Shown here: positions 22,985-45,185 of the stretch, in pieces
How positions within the stretch are numbered: position 1 is the first letter of the stretch
Layout of the letters: every line of letters begins with the position of its first letter
Made by a program: the position numbers and the translations under genes
Notes under the pieces: generated by a model
Databases searched by the model: none
Seen by the model: only the letters and a program-made list of their open reading frames with translations
Told to the model about the DNA's origin: nothing
Origin: Hyalella azteca
Lineage: Eukaryota; Arthropoda; Malacostraca; Amphipoda; Hyalellidae
Reading direction: 5' to 3'
Assembly (NCBI RefSeq): GCF_000764305.2
Contig: NW_025946018.1
Location: forward strand, 186,001-250,000
DNA: 64,000 bases

Positions 22985-23954
22985 ATGGTCATGGTCTCTT
23001 TTTTTTTTTTTAATTGGAATTTATGGGAGCCTCTGATGACTTGTTCAATGCGGCCCCACATCAGAACAGTTCAAGAAATTTGACTGAATTTTGTTTTCAG
23101 GTACAAAATTGGGTGTCTTGAAAAAAAAAAACTCAAGATTTCTCAATGGCTGAAGGGTTGCAGAACGGGGCCACCAAAGTGGAGACCACACCGGGGCAGC
23201 CGGCAGAGAGCACCACTCCAGGCCGGAGCGGGACAGCATGGAATTTTCAAAGTTCGAGGAAGATAGTTCCAGAAAGATGACGTAGCAGCCGGGCGAAGCC
23301 GACTACTGTCACGGGAGCTCAGCACAAAGAACCTCTTGCCTCAACGGTTAGAACAGAACTCGGTCACGGTGGTGGTGGTTGCGGGTTGTAGGTGAAAAAG
23401 AAGTCGCACGTTGACCGCTTGTAACACCTGGACTCAGCAATAGTTATTTAGTTGAAGTCTTCAGCGTGTTTCTCTTAATTTCATTTCCTTCTTTGCTGGC
23501 ATGAGCTCTCCTTGTTATCAACAATTCTCTTGTTTAGGGCAAATCACAGTTTAATCCAGTGCATTTTACCAGCTACATAGTAGATAATCGACCGGTTTGC
23601 ATGAGGTATGTGGTGGTTGCTCTCATTATGTGGTGCTGGACTCTTCTGGGGTAGTTTCCTCCACCAAGGAGCACACGCACAGATGTGAGAGGGACTCCCA
23701 GGGCATGCACACTTGATATCATCACCTGTCTCTCATGATAGGCGCCAGGATCGATGAGATCGGCCGATTCTGCACATTGAACTGGTGCAGCCATGACACA
23801 CGCACTTGTTAAAGTAAACAGAGAGATTTTTCAGTAAAACGTGGTAAAGGGAACAGTGAAAATTCCCTCGGTCACGGTCTCCACTCTCCATCTCTGACAG
23901 GCATCATGAATTCTCTGACGTCATTAGGCCTGGAAGAACCCATACGATCCGCTA

Positions 23955-25110
23955 CTAATGAATAGAATAGAATTGTCGGTACTGAAGAAATAGACCCATA
24001 ACCTGTTGCCGATTCTTGTACTTTTCGTTCTTCTTCTTCTTCTTTTCGGGGTGTCTACACTGGGTAGACTTAAAGCCACAGGTCGACCTCGAGGACGGCC
24101 GTTGGGCCTGTTGTGTACTATTCGGGACTTGATTCCACAAGGGATGCGAGGGATCTGAACCCGATCTTTCCATAACTGACGATGGTTTGAGATAGCTGCT
24201 GGACTTCTAGCCTGGAGCTACGTACGGCTTCTTGTACGTAGCTTCCCGCGCAAATGTTTTGATAATACCACCGCTAGAGTTACTTCTTCATATCAGCACT
24301 TACGCCACACGTAAGTCACTACGTGTACTTAGCGATGTTTTGATAATCCGGCCCCTGGTCCGTAGGGTGCTAGGCATTTCAAGACTGAACATATGCTCCT
24401 GCACAGCTTCGGCTAGTCTGTTCTTGAAGGCGTTCATACTCGGAGCGTTAACGATGGTATCAGGAAGGCTGCTCCACATGTCGGTGACTCGAAGCGAGAA
24501 GAAATGTTGTCGCATGGATGTGCTACAACGCAGTTTTTTAGTTTATAGCCGTGGCTCCTGGTGTTGGTTCTTGCTTCAAATTCTAGGACTCCTTGTGGGA
24601 CCTTGTATAAACCTTGAGTATACTTGTATACTTCAATGAGGTCACCACGCAGACGTCGATAAAATGGCTTGGAAGCGTCATAATATTTCTGCATAAGGCT
24701 TGCCTTTTAATCCTGGAATTATCCGTGTTGCATGTCTTTGAACACTCTCGACTACATTTTTTGTCCTTTTCTAGCTTTGGTGACCACAAGGCGCTTCCAA
24801 ACTCTAGGTTCGGACGCACGACAGCGATAAACAACAGTCTCGTCGCTTCAGCATCTAGTGATCATTCCTCGTAAGAGCGTCTGATCAGTCCAAGTCGTTT
24901 ATTGGCTTTATTAACTTGAGCATCAATATGATAAGATCATTTCAACTCATTGTCGACATTAACTCCAAAGTCTTTTTCCATTGTCGACATTGCGACTTCG
25001 ACATCATCACACTGTCGTTGCAACCATGTCTTCTTATACTGTAAACTTGCTGTTCATTGTTCTTGCCAAGTTGGATTACTTTACATTTATCAGCATTAAA
25101 ACGCAGCTGA
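23955..25110 (-). pseudogene. CR1-like reverse transcriptase remnant, C-terminal part and tail
   Basis: Read on the minus strand, pieces in different frames line up with the end of a CR1-type reverse transcriptase. They are FNADKCKVIQLGKNNEQQVY (25105-25046), VVRPNLEFGSALWSPKLEKD (about 24820), YRRLRGDLIEVYKYTQGLY (about 24645) and the VTDMWSSLPDTIVNAPS segment with MNAFKNRLAE (about 24490-24415). It ends with the family tail containing AAGAATCGGCAACAGG and TTCTA units (24025-23959). Several frameshifts show it is dead. The same family is interrupted by another element at 53368/59161, which lets the two copies be compared. Confidence 0.85.
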
Positions 25111-25872
25111 AATTTCAGACTTTAACTTTTCAATAAACCATAGTAAACAGAATGAGAGAAACGTGAATTTGCAAGCAAAGTTGCTAATTAATATTTCTAT
25201 TAAATGTAAAAAATTATCATGTAGTCGCATATTGACTTCGTAATACTGAGTATGGCTAAATTTGAATGATAGTCTGCTTACGGCACCAATGTTTTGAGTT
25301 AAAAATGAAATACAAATATACAATAAAATAAAATACAAACACATATATACAATAAAAATACAAATATACAAGGAATAGCAATGAAATAAAAACAAGGATT
25401 AGCGAAAATCGGAGGACGAATGACGAAACCTGTTGACTAATTTTCGAACATTACGATGATCTTCAGTACAAAAATGTTCGTCCAGGAAGGTTCCGCATTT
25501 GCAATTAGCTGGTTTTGCTCGAGTTTGTTTAGGGACTACTAAATTTTAGATAACATGATTGTCAAAAAGAATTCGATAGCCTGTGAGCTACCTTCAATAT
25601 AGGAGTTTACTTCAGTAACATGGATTCGGACAAAATTTTTTTGCCCCCCTCCTACGTAACCCGTTTACCTACAGCTCGGTCTCTACCTACAGCGACACCC
25701 TAACATTCGAAAGATTGCACCTTTATATTTATAATCTTCCCTAGGGGGGCAGGACAGATTGTTGAGGTGGGTAATGCCTATTGCTTGAACTATGCGGTGG
25801 GGGTCTGGGGGGCTACAGTTCGTTTCCCCGCTGGGGGTTGGACGTTTTTCAGAAGTGGCTACTTCGTCATAA

Positions 25873-25960
25873 GTCCCAGCCCGGGATTTGAACCCTCGAC
25901 CTTCAGATCCATCTCACTAGCCCAAAACGACGCCTTTAACCACTACACCAAACTGTCCCA
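25873..25960 (-). mobile_element. tRNA-derived SINE-like sequence
   Basis: On the minus strand the stretch starts GGGACAGTTTGGTGTAGTGG and carries an A-box-like TGGTGTAGTGGTTAAAGG (25949-25932). About 38 bases further comes a B-box-like GGGTTCAAATCCC (25895-25883). This is the spacing of an internal RNA polymerase III promoter. The cloverleaf is imperfect: the anticodon region is too long and the acceptor ends do not pair cleanly. A SINE head or tRNA pseudogene is therefore more likely than a working tRNA gene. Confidence 0.6.
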
Positions 25961-28900
25961 AGCGCCAGGAAGTGGAAACTTGTATTAGAATTGCGTAACG
26001 TCAGCTAATAAATTGCGGATTAGTTTCACATGTAGTGTAGCTACTCGTTAGCTCCCAAAGCGACGGTGCCCCAAAAGCATTATTTGAAAGATACAGCAAT
26101 TGAAAAAGTATAAAAATTAATTAATCAACACGGAAAATTAAAATATAATTTTTAGTCTTTAGTTTTAGAGCTGGTGTTATTTTTTCACTTCCAACGACAG
26201 GAGGCCATCTTGGATTCCCCGTCCTGGACGCTCATGACTCGCCTCCTCAGCATGTGGGGTCAAGCAACCAGCCCAAACCCGCCACCCCTACGCCCCCCAC
26301 CCCGAGCTTGTAACTTGGTTACCAAACATTAAAGGAATCTTAGGAAGTATTTCCGATGAGTAGGAGGCGTTCTGGAGGCTGTTGTTTGCAATTTGTTTAC
26401 AAGAGTCTTTTAGGCCTAAAACCATCAACCTTACGCACCTCTGGCAAGCGCTTCATGTGCTAGCTGAGCAAATACTGATAACCTGTAATAATGGCTTCCG
26501 TGTGTTAATGTAAGGGCAATTGCCAGCCGTCAATCAAATTGTTACATTTTAAAGAACACTTGAAGAATAAAAATATTCGAACATAGTAAATCTTAAGTGA
26601 GCTATCTCTGAAAATACCAGTAAATCATAAAAAATTAACTATTTGCAGGAGTTAAACAATCTACATGTTAATATAGAATATTCCTTTCCTCATATGTCAT
26701 GAAATTCCTTGGTACGCTAGTCCTAAAGTCTACGGAATTTGCTCCTGAAATTTAACTACAAAATCTGATCTCGTCTGCTAGACAACTATATGGTGTTTGT
26801 TGCAAGACTTCCTTATAAGATTTGAATAACATCAGAATAAATGTGGAAAATATTGTAGCCAAGTTCAAGCCAAGTAAATTTCTTCACTAATTTCTAGACG
26901 AGAATGATAAAATGCTAAATTAAAAGAAATTGTACAGCATAAACGGCAATGACTGACATCTTTCATAGCTGTTTTTATCATCCTCGCTCAGTCCCCTATT
27001 CTCAAATTAAAAAAAAAAAAGAAATCAATGGATCATAATACTATGCATTTCATTTATTTTTCCGGTGATTACCGTAATCCTACATCACTCAACTTATATA
27101 ATAAATGTTCGATCGATGCATAATTCAAATAACGACAAATAATTATTGATTGCATCAAAGTTAGAAAAGTTCATATGTACAAATTAATATATAGAACAAA
27201 TCAATTCGTAAATTACCATCAACCAATTTTTTTTTATTTTTGAATGATTTACGTTACTTATTTTAGTAGTCAAAAACACATCCTATAATTTTAACACATT
27301 CAGTATAATATTCCGATGTTCAATTCACACATAATAACGGTGTCGCCATATTGAAATATTATGTTTAAACGTGTATTGATTTAACATTCACTAAAAAATA
27401 AAGTCACAGAGAAATTAGACTTTAAGTTTCTTTGCTGAAAAAACGCTTGACGATAATTTGCGCGGAATAATCATTCAAATACATACGTTTTAACAGTGTC
27501 CAGAAACTTTATGGCAGGCTATCCACAAATTTCACAACTTTGCACTTTTGAGATAACGAAGCGTTGTTTATAAGTAGCAAAACATGTCCGTCCCGATGCA
27601 TGTACTCGTAACAAGGTCAATAAAATGTAACATGGATGAAAAAAAGCCCACGGACCGATAGCGACTGATGCGACGACTGATATTTTAACGACATAGACAG
27701 ATATTTTGAAGATCTTTCTACACCAAGCTCTTCTATAACTTTTATCTGTTGTGTTGCATTAAAAAACACAATTCTTGATGACAGGATCGAATCAAGATTT
27801 GTAAGATGTTAGACCCAGAGCAGGACCATTGTTCCACCATTCTGTGCATCTTCGTGGCATACGCGCGCGACCAAACAATAAACTCCTGACAAAGCATGCA
27901 GAAATTTTCATTAGAGGAGGAACCCTTGGAGTTGACGGCAGCCTCGTCAATAACATATGTGAATCTGAAGCATTAATTAATGGCTGAAAAAACGTTTGAT
28001 AATGGATCTTAACCTCTCACTGGCAGTCCTAATAAAAATCATATGATAATAAAAATAACAGTTTCAGCGTTTATTAGGCCGTAGGCCTGTCACCGAATCT
28101 TAACATCGCAGATCATTCACAGTTTAATGATGTCTCGAACACGCAACTCACTGCTGCAATGCTGCTGTGCTTAACCGCCCGGCCTCCTTGCCGATTCTGG
28201 GAATCGAACCCATTTCAAGCAAGGCACAAAGTTAGCTGGGACGTTGGAACGAAATGCTCGATGCGGTAAAAAGTAATCAAAAACAAAATTCGCGAATCGT
28301 AGCAGAAAGTATGCCGAGCTGGTGCAAATTATTGCCACACATTTTATAAAGCATGAAAATTTAATTACGAAAAGAAATCTTGCAAGGCAGCATACATAAA
28401 TTCAAAGATATCAAGATTTTCAAAGTACTGATTATTAGGAGCTTATTATCAAGCCGGGTATTAAATGAAAACGAACAGGATTTAGCACCTCATCGCTGCT
28501 TAGTCCGTGCCTACAAATATAAGATGACGTGCCTGAATTACAAAATCCGTCGGTAAATCGCTGGTGAAGTGCTGGTTCTTGGGGCTGGTCCACACCCACG
28601 CAGAGGTTGATTGCCGAGGCCAAGGCATTGGCAGCAGACGGAGTGGGAACCATGGAGCCAGGTAGAACGATCGTAGCTCGGACGACTCCAAAACTAGCTG
28701 GTGCCTACGCTCCTCGCGTCCAAAGGTCCTGACCGTGATCAGGCTAAGCTTCCATGAAAGTCTTTACTCTACGAGTATACAAAGATAAACCGGGGCCGAA
28801 GATTATTTAAAAGTTAGTCCGTACAATGTCTTGAAGTGTCGACAAATACAGTGGAATAGACCTATGGCACGAAGCTTTATCAGCACCCTGTGAATTGCTG

Positions 28901-30205
28901 CTACGAGGTCGGGCAACGAACTGGCGAAAAATTCTTCAGAGAAGAGTGAAGTAAAGTAGGGGGCGATAAGCTAGTTGCACGTTAAATGTGTGTGCTAAAA
29001 CTACTTCTAACGTCACCCAAACCATATGAAGCACATAGCAAGTGTGGATGTGAAATTTATGCCCGAAATTGCTCAGAAATTAAAACTAACTCGTAGTTTT
29101 TTCTAACACCCTATTCTGAATGCCCTCTCCTTCGAGATATTGGTAATGCTATTGCAGTTCGCAAATTTAAATGCCGCTTTTTATCGGACGCTGTGGGCCG
29201 ACCAGTGCGTTCAGGAAATAGAGAGAGATTAGTTTAAATAGTGATTATCAACGTGTAATTTGTTTATAAATGGCTTTAAAAGGGGTTAAACGATAACCTG
29301 GATTATGAGCGCCATATATTAATGCTCTTAATTCAAAAGAAATAAAATTGCTGACCTTGAAACTCGTTTCGATAAGCCCATTTCTCGGCGTCATTTTAAA
29401 TGCGCAATTAAAAGAAATTACAATAATGAAGATAAAATGTTTAGTAGTAAAAATTGCAGCCACGAGAAATGGAATGTTTCCAACATAAATAAGATCATAA
29501 CCAAAAATGAATTCTTAGTTACTGCTATTAAATGTTCCATTAGTAGAAGTAAAGTTCGAACCTGTGGCAAATCTTAAGATTCGCTTGAATTCATTAGTTC
29601 CACTATACACTGTTTAATATTAATTTTTATTTGAAGCGTCCCAGTGACTGCAATCCCACTCCGTGGCAGCACGAAGCATCAGCACGATGTACTTTATTGT
29701 TGATCAAAATAAGTGTGTGAGTAGTACGCAAGTAGCAAAGTCTGCGACTCATTTTAGTAAATAAAGGCTTTAATGCCGACAAACCGTTCTTCAATTCTTT
29801 AATACCGATCAATAATTCACTGCTTACCCATGAAAAAATAGTGAATGTGTCCGTAAAAATTCAGCCCAATAAGATACTTGTACTCGGAGAAAATTTTAGC
29901 CGAGAATATTAACGGTAAGTAATTCCCCTTTGTTGTTGTGCCGGCTGAAAGCTTAGACAGGAGGAAAGTATTTCCTTATGCGCAAGGCCCAGCGTTGCCA
30001 GATGATATATTTCTAGACCAGATTTCACAAATCTGGTATTTTTTTTTTGAAGGTGTCTGGTGTGAATATTGTAGTTCTGGTATATTGGTATATTTGCCCA
30101 AATCTGTTATTTTTCTTGTATTTTCTGGCTTACTGCAAATTTACTGCATTAAGTTCCACCTCGGAAGTTTGAACTTCCTCCAGCGTAGGTGTGGATTATA
30201 TAGAT

Positions 30206-30230
30206 CATGGTTGAACTAATGCAAGGTTGA
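30206..30230. repeat. Solitary terminal-repeat-like sequence
   Basis: CATGGTTGAACTAATGCAAG here begins with the same 12 bases as the inverted-repeat ends of the small element at 31858-31914. No matching inverted end with a target duplication is visible nearby, so this is either an old broken copy or the left end of a larger, decayed element. Confidence 0.4.
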
Positions 30231-31849
30231 CCCACGGCGAAGACGATTTTTATGCCGCTCTGCGCATGTCTCGAGTGACGTCATTTTGGGCGCAAAATGA
30301 AAACAGTGGAGATCAGACACTTTGTTTTTATGTACTCTTTGGAAGCATTTTAAAAAAAATTTGACCTCCTCAAAATGGCAAAAAAAACTTTATTTACTGC
30401 AACTAGTCTTATATTAAGCTAAACCGGTGTTACAAATCACTTTTGTCGTGTGATAAAGAAATGAACAGGAAACATGATGGCTGACGATGACCTGTTTCCG
30501 TGGCTTGCTCATGTTGAGCGAAGGGGAAGAAGTGCGACACTGTGATAAAAAAGGAAAAGGTGTCAATGTAATCAAACACAGTAAAAGAAACGTCTCAAAA
30601 TGTTCCAAACAGTCTAACGGAGGGAAAAAATCAAATGTGTCCAATTTGGCTAATTATCGTCAAGCCAGATAAATGCAAAGTACATAAGATAAAAGTTTTG
30701 TCTTCTTTCTATTACCAACGTTTCTGACGAATAATTTCATTAAATTTGGAGATAATAGTCTGTTTTTGAACAATAGAATTTCTGGTATTTTTAGCTAGGC
30801 AATCTGGTATTCTCGCCGAGAAAAAAAACGGCAACCCGCAAGGCGCAAGCTCCAAACTCCAGTGCGTCGTAAGAAGCCGTCAAGTGGAGTTCGGTGTGGA
30901 ATTAGGATCAATAAACTAAAGTAATGGCGAGCATATGGAGGCTTTTGATGAAATTGTTGCAACTATAGCTGAGGAAATGAAAGACTCCGTCCATCAACGC
31001 CGTCGCCAAGTGCAGGTGAAAAACAAGGTAGGCCGGGGAGTCGAAGCATTATCGACTTGTTTTCGTGAACTCACGTAACAGAGAAAATTTCGTGGCGGCA
31101 CCGTTTCCTTGATAAACAAATCACGGCTGCTGGCGACAGCGTCACCACCATAGACACCAGCCCAACTGATGCCAAATTCCGGTGAAAAAAAAAAACGTTT
31201 TACTACAAGCACCCGCTCCCAGCAACATTCTCTGAAGAAGAATATGCCGATATATGAAGTGAAAAGTGATTGCCGCTAATAATAACCTATAGTGATACCG
31301 CTAATAACCTATAGTGTTGCAAGTCATACGATGTGTAAGGTAAAACTTAGATTTTAAAGGATACACAAATTTCACTAATCGAAATCGGTCGTATCTCCGT
31401 ATATCCGTATAACTCGCAAACGAAGGCAAAATCGAAGAAATTGTCACGAGCTAAACATCACCGTTGGGAAGTTAGGTTTCTTAATGCAAAGTTTCGTTCA
31501 AATCTGTTCAGTATTTTAGAAGAAATCTCTGGTACACTGCAAATTTCGGCACGTTTCGTCATATAACTCACGAATGAAGGCGATATCAAAAAATTGTCAC
31601 AAGCTCGACATCGCCGTTAGGCCATAATGAATACGTGTAACAAGTTTCATCGCTACGTTCAGTACTTTGGGAGATATTCCAGGTAGAGAGTCCGGCCGCG
31701 ATACCGGCCGTAAATTTGTCTGAGACGTTATGCGTCGCCTGACAGCCGGAGCCCGTCGGCCCCGAAGCGGTCTAAACTCTAAACTAAAGGATGCAGTGTG
31801 TCGCAGATTAAGTTAAAGACGGAGATGCTTGCTCATCTACTTTACATAC

Positions 31850-31922
31850 TTCTGCGCATGGTTGAACTAAAGTTCAACCTTGCAGTTCTGTTCAAGTAGT
31901 AGAGTTCAACCATGCTTCTGCG
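31850..31922. mobile_element. 57-bp inverted-repeat element with 8-bp target duplication
   Basis: CATGGTTGAACT (31858-31869) and its exact reverse complement AGTTCAACCATG (31903-31914) bound a 57-bp unit. It is flanked on both sides by CTTCTGCG (31850-31857 and 31915-31922). An 8-bp direct repeat immediately outside perfect inverted ends is the mark of cut-and-paste insertion. 8-bp duplications are known for hAT and P families, and P-type ends begin with CATG. The family assignment is inference. Confidence 0.7.
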
Positions 31923-34716
31923 TCCGCGGCATCAACATTACGATTACAGTGCCGACTGTCGAGAACTCATAACGCCATAAGCAACTAAGCCAAGGCATTC
32001 TCAGGCTGATTGGAAGAGGAACGAAGCTCATTGTTGCACACTTGCACTTGTGTGTCTCATTTACAAAACAATAAGGGCTGACCCGTCACCATATTATTAC
32101 ATACTAAATACATAGCCAAAATTAAGGCTAGCCAATCATTGCCAGTTTAGTTGCTGACGTGATGTGTCAGACAGTGTCACTGCCAAGTGGCAAGTGCCAA
32201 TCATACATAAAAATTGATTTAAATTTGAAATTTTAGTAGATGAGGAAATTAAAATGAACTGATTATAAAAAATCCTCGATTTGCCAGTTGCTATTAAACT
32301 AAGCTGAGGCAAGGCAGTGGCCACTGGCCAGTGGGGACTGGGACTGACCACTGCCCACTGGCACTGCAGCGCATTTGTACAGTTGCACCTTGAAGTTTTG
32401 AACTGTCCTTGTCAGCCTGTTTATGAAAAATGATTGTCAGGCACAGGCTGAGGCTGCCACCTGGCGCCTGCCGGCTGCCAGCATAAGCAGCATTGCCTGG
32501 GCAATACAGCTAATGGTGGGTTGAGTGCAATACAAATATACAATTACCTAGCTGTATTTGGTAATTTGGAGGGTTGTTGGGGATTTCCAAAAACAAACCA
32601 CTGGCAGGTTCAGTTGTTGATATATTCTGGGCCCTGCTGTGGGCTGCCCTGGGGTTCTTTATCAATATCATGTGCTCTGTCAGCTCTGAGGAGTGAGGAC
32701 TGAGAGTGAGGTCTGGCTGGGCGCCTGGGACCTGACTCGCCGCCTGAGGTTGTTGATCTATTCTGGGATCTGGGGTCCTGGAAGCTGGAAGCCTGGAATA
32801 CCTGTTTATGTTTTCTGCATCACCGCATGTTTATGTGTTCTGGGTTTGTTTAATGTTTATATATACATAAATATATATTCAGACTTCAGAGATCTGAGTT
32901 CCAAATATTCTGTATCATTTTCATTAACAACCTGGTTGTTTTGCAGCAGATTGAAATCAGTAATGTCCCCCATTCCCCAGTGCCCAGCGGGTCATTATCC
33001 GGTCATATTCATGATATTGCACTCAATGTATTGAATTAATGGACTTTTGCACTTTTCCACATTGCAATATTAAAAAATACTAAAAATTCATGCCAGTCAC
33101 TCTTAATTAAATCAATTAAAGAATAAGTAAGCAGTTTGCCATGGGCCCTCAATGAAAAAATATACCATTGACATTGAGACCACTGACCACCTTGACCAGA
33201 CTTTGAACTGAGCATACTAAGACCTGAGTTAGAGTTTGAGCACATCTAGTACCTTCTAAGTTTAGCATACAGCCCTTGTGTCCTTTTAGGTTGCCCAACC
33301 CAAAGCATTGTCTTGCTAACTTGCTTGTACTAACCTTACTGATTCAATACAGTATCACTAACAGAACTCACTAATCAATATCCCTGTCAATTTAAAGAAC
33401 TGGCTTGGAGGAGGCCCTTTCTCAAGTACTTACCATCCAGGATTCAATTTTTAATTGTCAGTCTCATTCAATTTGTTATGTAATTTAATATTATAGTGCA
33501 TATTTTGCAGGTAATATTGTCAACCATAAGTAAATTAAGTGCAAGTGTGCAACCACTATAGGTGGGAATTAGGATTTAGGAACCTAGATTAAAAATCCCT
33601 CCCTGACTCATCTGTGTCAATTAAAATGGAAAACAAAACACTCTAAGTAGTCTCAATAGATTTAATATAGTTAATTACTATTTAGGCAATAACTGCCTCA
33701 TGTGAGGAATGCTGCACTGCTAATTTTTCCTCTTTCACCAACTACCAAGTATATCCCTATATACTTGGGGGGTATGTATATATACTATATATACAATTAT
33801 ATCCCTATATACTATTCACATTCCCACTCAGAGGATTGAGTTATGTTGGGTTAGTTGGGTACTGAGTAGAATTTTGCCTTGGCCCTTGAGTTAAAAAAAG
33901 CTTCATGCTGTCCTCCTCAGGCAGGACCTTCAGTAATTTTTACAACTCCATGTTAGGTACTGATTAGGGCATTGTTACCACTAACTGCATGAAAAATTTC
34001 TTTAAAAATGTAAAGTAAATGCTGTTAATGTGATCTTACATGCCAATCTCCAATTATGTCTTTCTTGTGTCTTTTCTCTACCTCAACATGACAAATTGAC
34101 AATGCCTGTCTTGTACTCAGTGTACTGGGTTCTGGGTTATTTTACGTTTTCTTTTTGTTGTTCCTTATAGGCCGACGACATTAGTCTTGTGGCAACTTCA
34201 GTCTATCAGAATTGACAGTAGGATATTCGTATTTCGTAGTAGGGCAGGACAAATTTACCAGCACATGATGACGGTTGACTTCTCGTGAAAGAAGTATATC
34301 AGAAATCTATAGAATAGATTTCTGATGGCAACGAAACGATGTTAGGGTTAATAATCTTGCTATACACAGCAAACTGGACTGTGCTCTGCCTATCCATTAT
34401 TCCCGAACTTGAGTTATTTCCATTAAACATTTCTATTCATGGAGCCCAAAACTCATCAGCCATCACAAGACAGTCAATATTTACTTTCATTTTTAGATGC
34501 ATCTAGCAAACGAATCTTTCTACTTTATTAGTTATTTTTGAGTACTGACAAATATATTGGCCTTACACTTACCAGTTGTACAATTTAATAATAAATTTTA
34601 AATCAAATACTGATTTTAATGCGTATTCTTTAATTGCAAACTAATGGTATAAATTCCTCTTTCAAGTTTTTGGTGTGAAACAGGTATATAAGCTCGGTCA
34701 GAAGGAATAACTAAAA

Positions 34717-35268
34717 ATGGAAAATAACCAATCTATTGAGATAATTCAAACAGAATCTTCCAATAGGCAAGTTTTGATTATGCAAGACGATGTTTTGGAG
34801 AACATGCGCCAGAATGAAGATTATTTTAGTGCCAATTCTACAACAGACGATAGTCAGGATGGCTGCGAGTCGGCAACTTCATTTAGCCACGAAGCCAATG
34901 ATACAACTGTCTCGCAACATGATAATAATAAAATAGTGTCTAATACTACAACGATGGCCCCGGGCATAGAAATAGATATCAGATATGACGATGTTTCTCT
35001 CAGAGGAAACAAAGACAATGTGGATCCTGAGATACAAGAACGCCGCGCACAGCTGAGAGAAAGATTTCTTTGGGCCATAACGAGCTTGACTGGAAAGCCA
35101 GTTAGTGTGGAGATGATGGACAACTTGCATGTCTCAGGAGTTCTGCGTGGCGTCGACAAAGATGGACTCATGGTTCACGTCGAGAAACTTCAAACTCCCA
35201 CGGCTGTTCATCCCTGGGCAACATTGCGATTACCTGATTGTCTGTCATTACATTTCTCAGCTACATAG
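34717..35268 (+). CDS. GEMIN7: Gem-associated protein 7 (Gemin7)
   Basis: Gemin7 is a subunit of the SMN complex. It pairs with Gemin6 through Sm-like folds and helps load Sm cores onto spliceosomal snRNAs. The single uninterrupted coding exon gives 183 residues. The first 100 or so are acidic and low-complexity (rich in N, D, S and T, with no domain). The conserved Sm-like part is at about 109-182: RRAQLRERFLWAITSLTGKP, then VSGVLRGVDKDGLMVHVEKL and LQTPTAVHPWATLRLPDCLS. Human Gemin7 is about 131 residues, so the extension is N-terminal. The next Met (Met22) would lose nothing conserved, but the first ATG is kept because the frame is open from there. An acceptor-like GTGAAACAG just upstream (34675-34683) suggests a 5' untranslated intron. 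Confidence 0.88.
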   Translation: MENNQSIEIIQTESSNRQVLIMQDDVLENMRQNEDYFSANSTTDDSQDGCESATSFSHEANDTTVSQHDNNKIVSNTTTMAPGIEIDIRYDDVSLRGNKDNVDPEIQERRAQLRERFLWAITSLTGKPVSVEMMDNLHVSGVLRGVDKDGLMVHVEKLQTPTAVHPWATLRLPDCLSLHFSAT

Positions 35269-36160
35269 TTCATTTTCTGTTCAGAATCTATTTTCTTGCT
35301 TACATTTTACGTAGATTGCCCAAATGCCTGAAAACGTTTGAACCTCGAATTTTTTTTTCAAATTAACCCTTTAACAAATGTAGATTTTACATTGCGAAAA
35401 CTATTATAACTGCTTGAATAGGTAAAATCATAAGATAAGAATTATTTTTAGATTTATTTGAATATTTATGTACACTGAGGGAGATAAACACCATGTCCGC
35501 CAGAAGTTCTCAATTTGAGACATAACATTTAACTAAATTTTTTTTTGGATTTTGCTTAATGTATTGACATTGTTTACGATATTGTTAGAAAAAAATTAAA
35601 CCTAATTTTAAAAATGTATTCTCTTCATTCAACATAAATTATCTAGTCACAACGTTTCAACTGGTTTGCTTTGAATTCCTCAAATAACTTCATATCGAAA
35701 ACCAAAATTAAATTTCATGTAACCTGTAACAAAGCTCATAAAAACAAAACCTGACTCGTGTCTTTTATGTTAACTAAGCTCACACAGTTCAGGGTTTTCT
35801 ATTCATTCTAAGATAAGCATTAAGTATTCACGATTTTATCAACAAGTAGTGTATCAGTCTGCGTCTGCAGATTGATAGTCTCAATCAATTTAAACGTTTC
35901 TGCAGCTCTAAGATTATACGTAATTTTCCCTCGATAATTTTGATCCCTACTATTGATAAATAATAAAACGTCAAATTTAGTTAGTTCTTGATTACGTGCT
36001 GACGTCATGGTTGCTGGTCGGTATTGATCAATATCAGCAGCAAATAACGAATAATAAACCTGTGTCAGCTAATGACTTAAAAATAATTTTCGCGACTTTT
36101 TATCACCAGCTGAAATGTTTTTACGGTTCCACAACCTATATGAACATGAAGAACACTAGA
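35269..36160. other. Intergenic spacer between convergent genes
   Basis: This short AT-rich gap lies between the GEMIN7 stop codon (plus strand) and the NDUFV1 stop codon (minus strand). It must contain both 3' untranslated regions. ATTAAA near 35595 on the plus strand could serve as a poly(A) signal for GEMIN7; no clear AATAAA was seen for either gene. Confidence 0.5.

Positions 36161-45185
<9,025 letters not shown>

Larger units (their letters stand above)
21867..34716. other. Large gene-poor interval
   Basis: No exon of a recognisable host gene is visible on either strand. The interval holds the retrotransposon remnant at 23955-25110, a tRNA-derived SINE-like sequence at 25873, inverted-repeat elements at 30206 and 31850, a dispersed repeat at 22854 and simple or low-complexity stretches (for example the CTGG/CCAG-rich 32310-32480). 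A short frame from 30933 (MEAFDEIVATIAEEMKD) has no confirmed partner exons. Confidence 0.5.

Noticed and set aside
24232..24639. 135-residue plus-strand open frame
   Set aside because: It is the antisense shadow of the CR1-like reverse transcriptase remnant.
28160..28225. tRNA gene on the minus strand (GGGTTCGATTCCCAGAATCG)
   Set aside because: The T-arm and 3' end look right, but no matching 5' acceptor strand or A box is visible at the proper distance. At most it is a tRNA-like fragment.
30933..31076. Frame starting MEAFDEIVATIAEEMKD as a transposase or host exon
   Set aside because: It looks protein-like and ends with a possible donor after VQ, but no following exon with a recognisable domain was found.
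34684..34691. TATATAAG as a TATA box for GEMIN7
   Set aside because: It lies only 26-33 bases before the ATG, so transcription would begin at or beyond the start codon. The GAAACAG just before it fits a splice acceptor of a 5' untranslated exon better.
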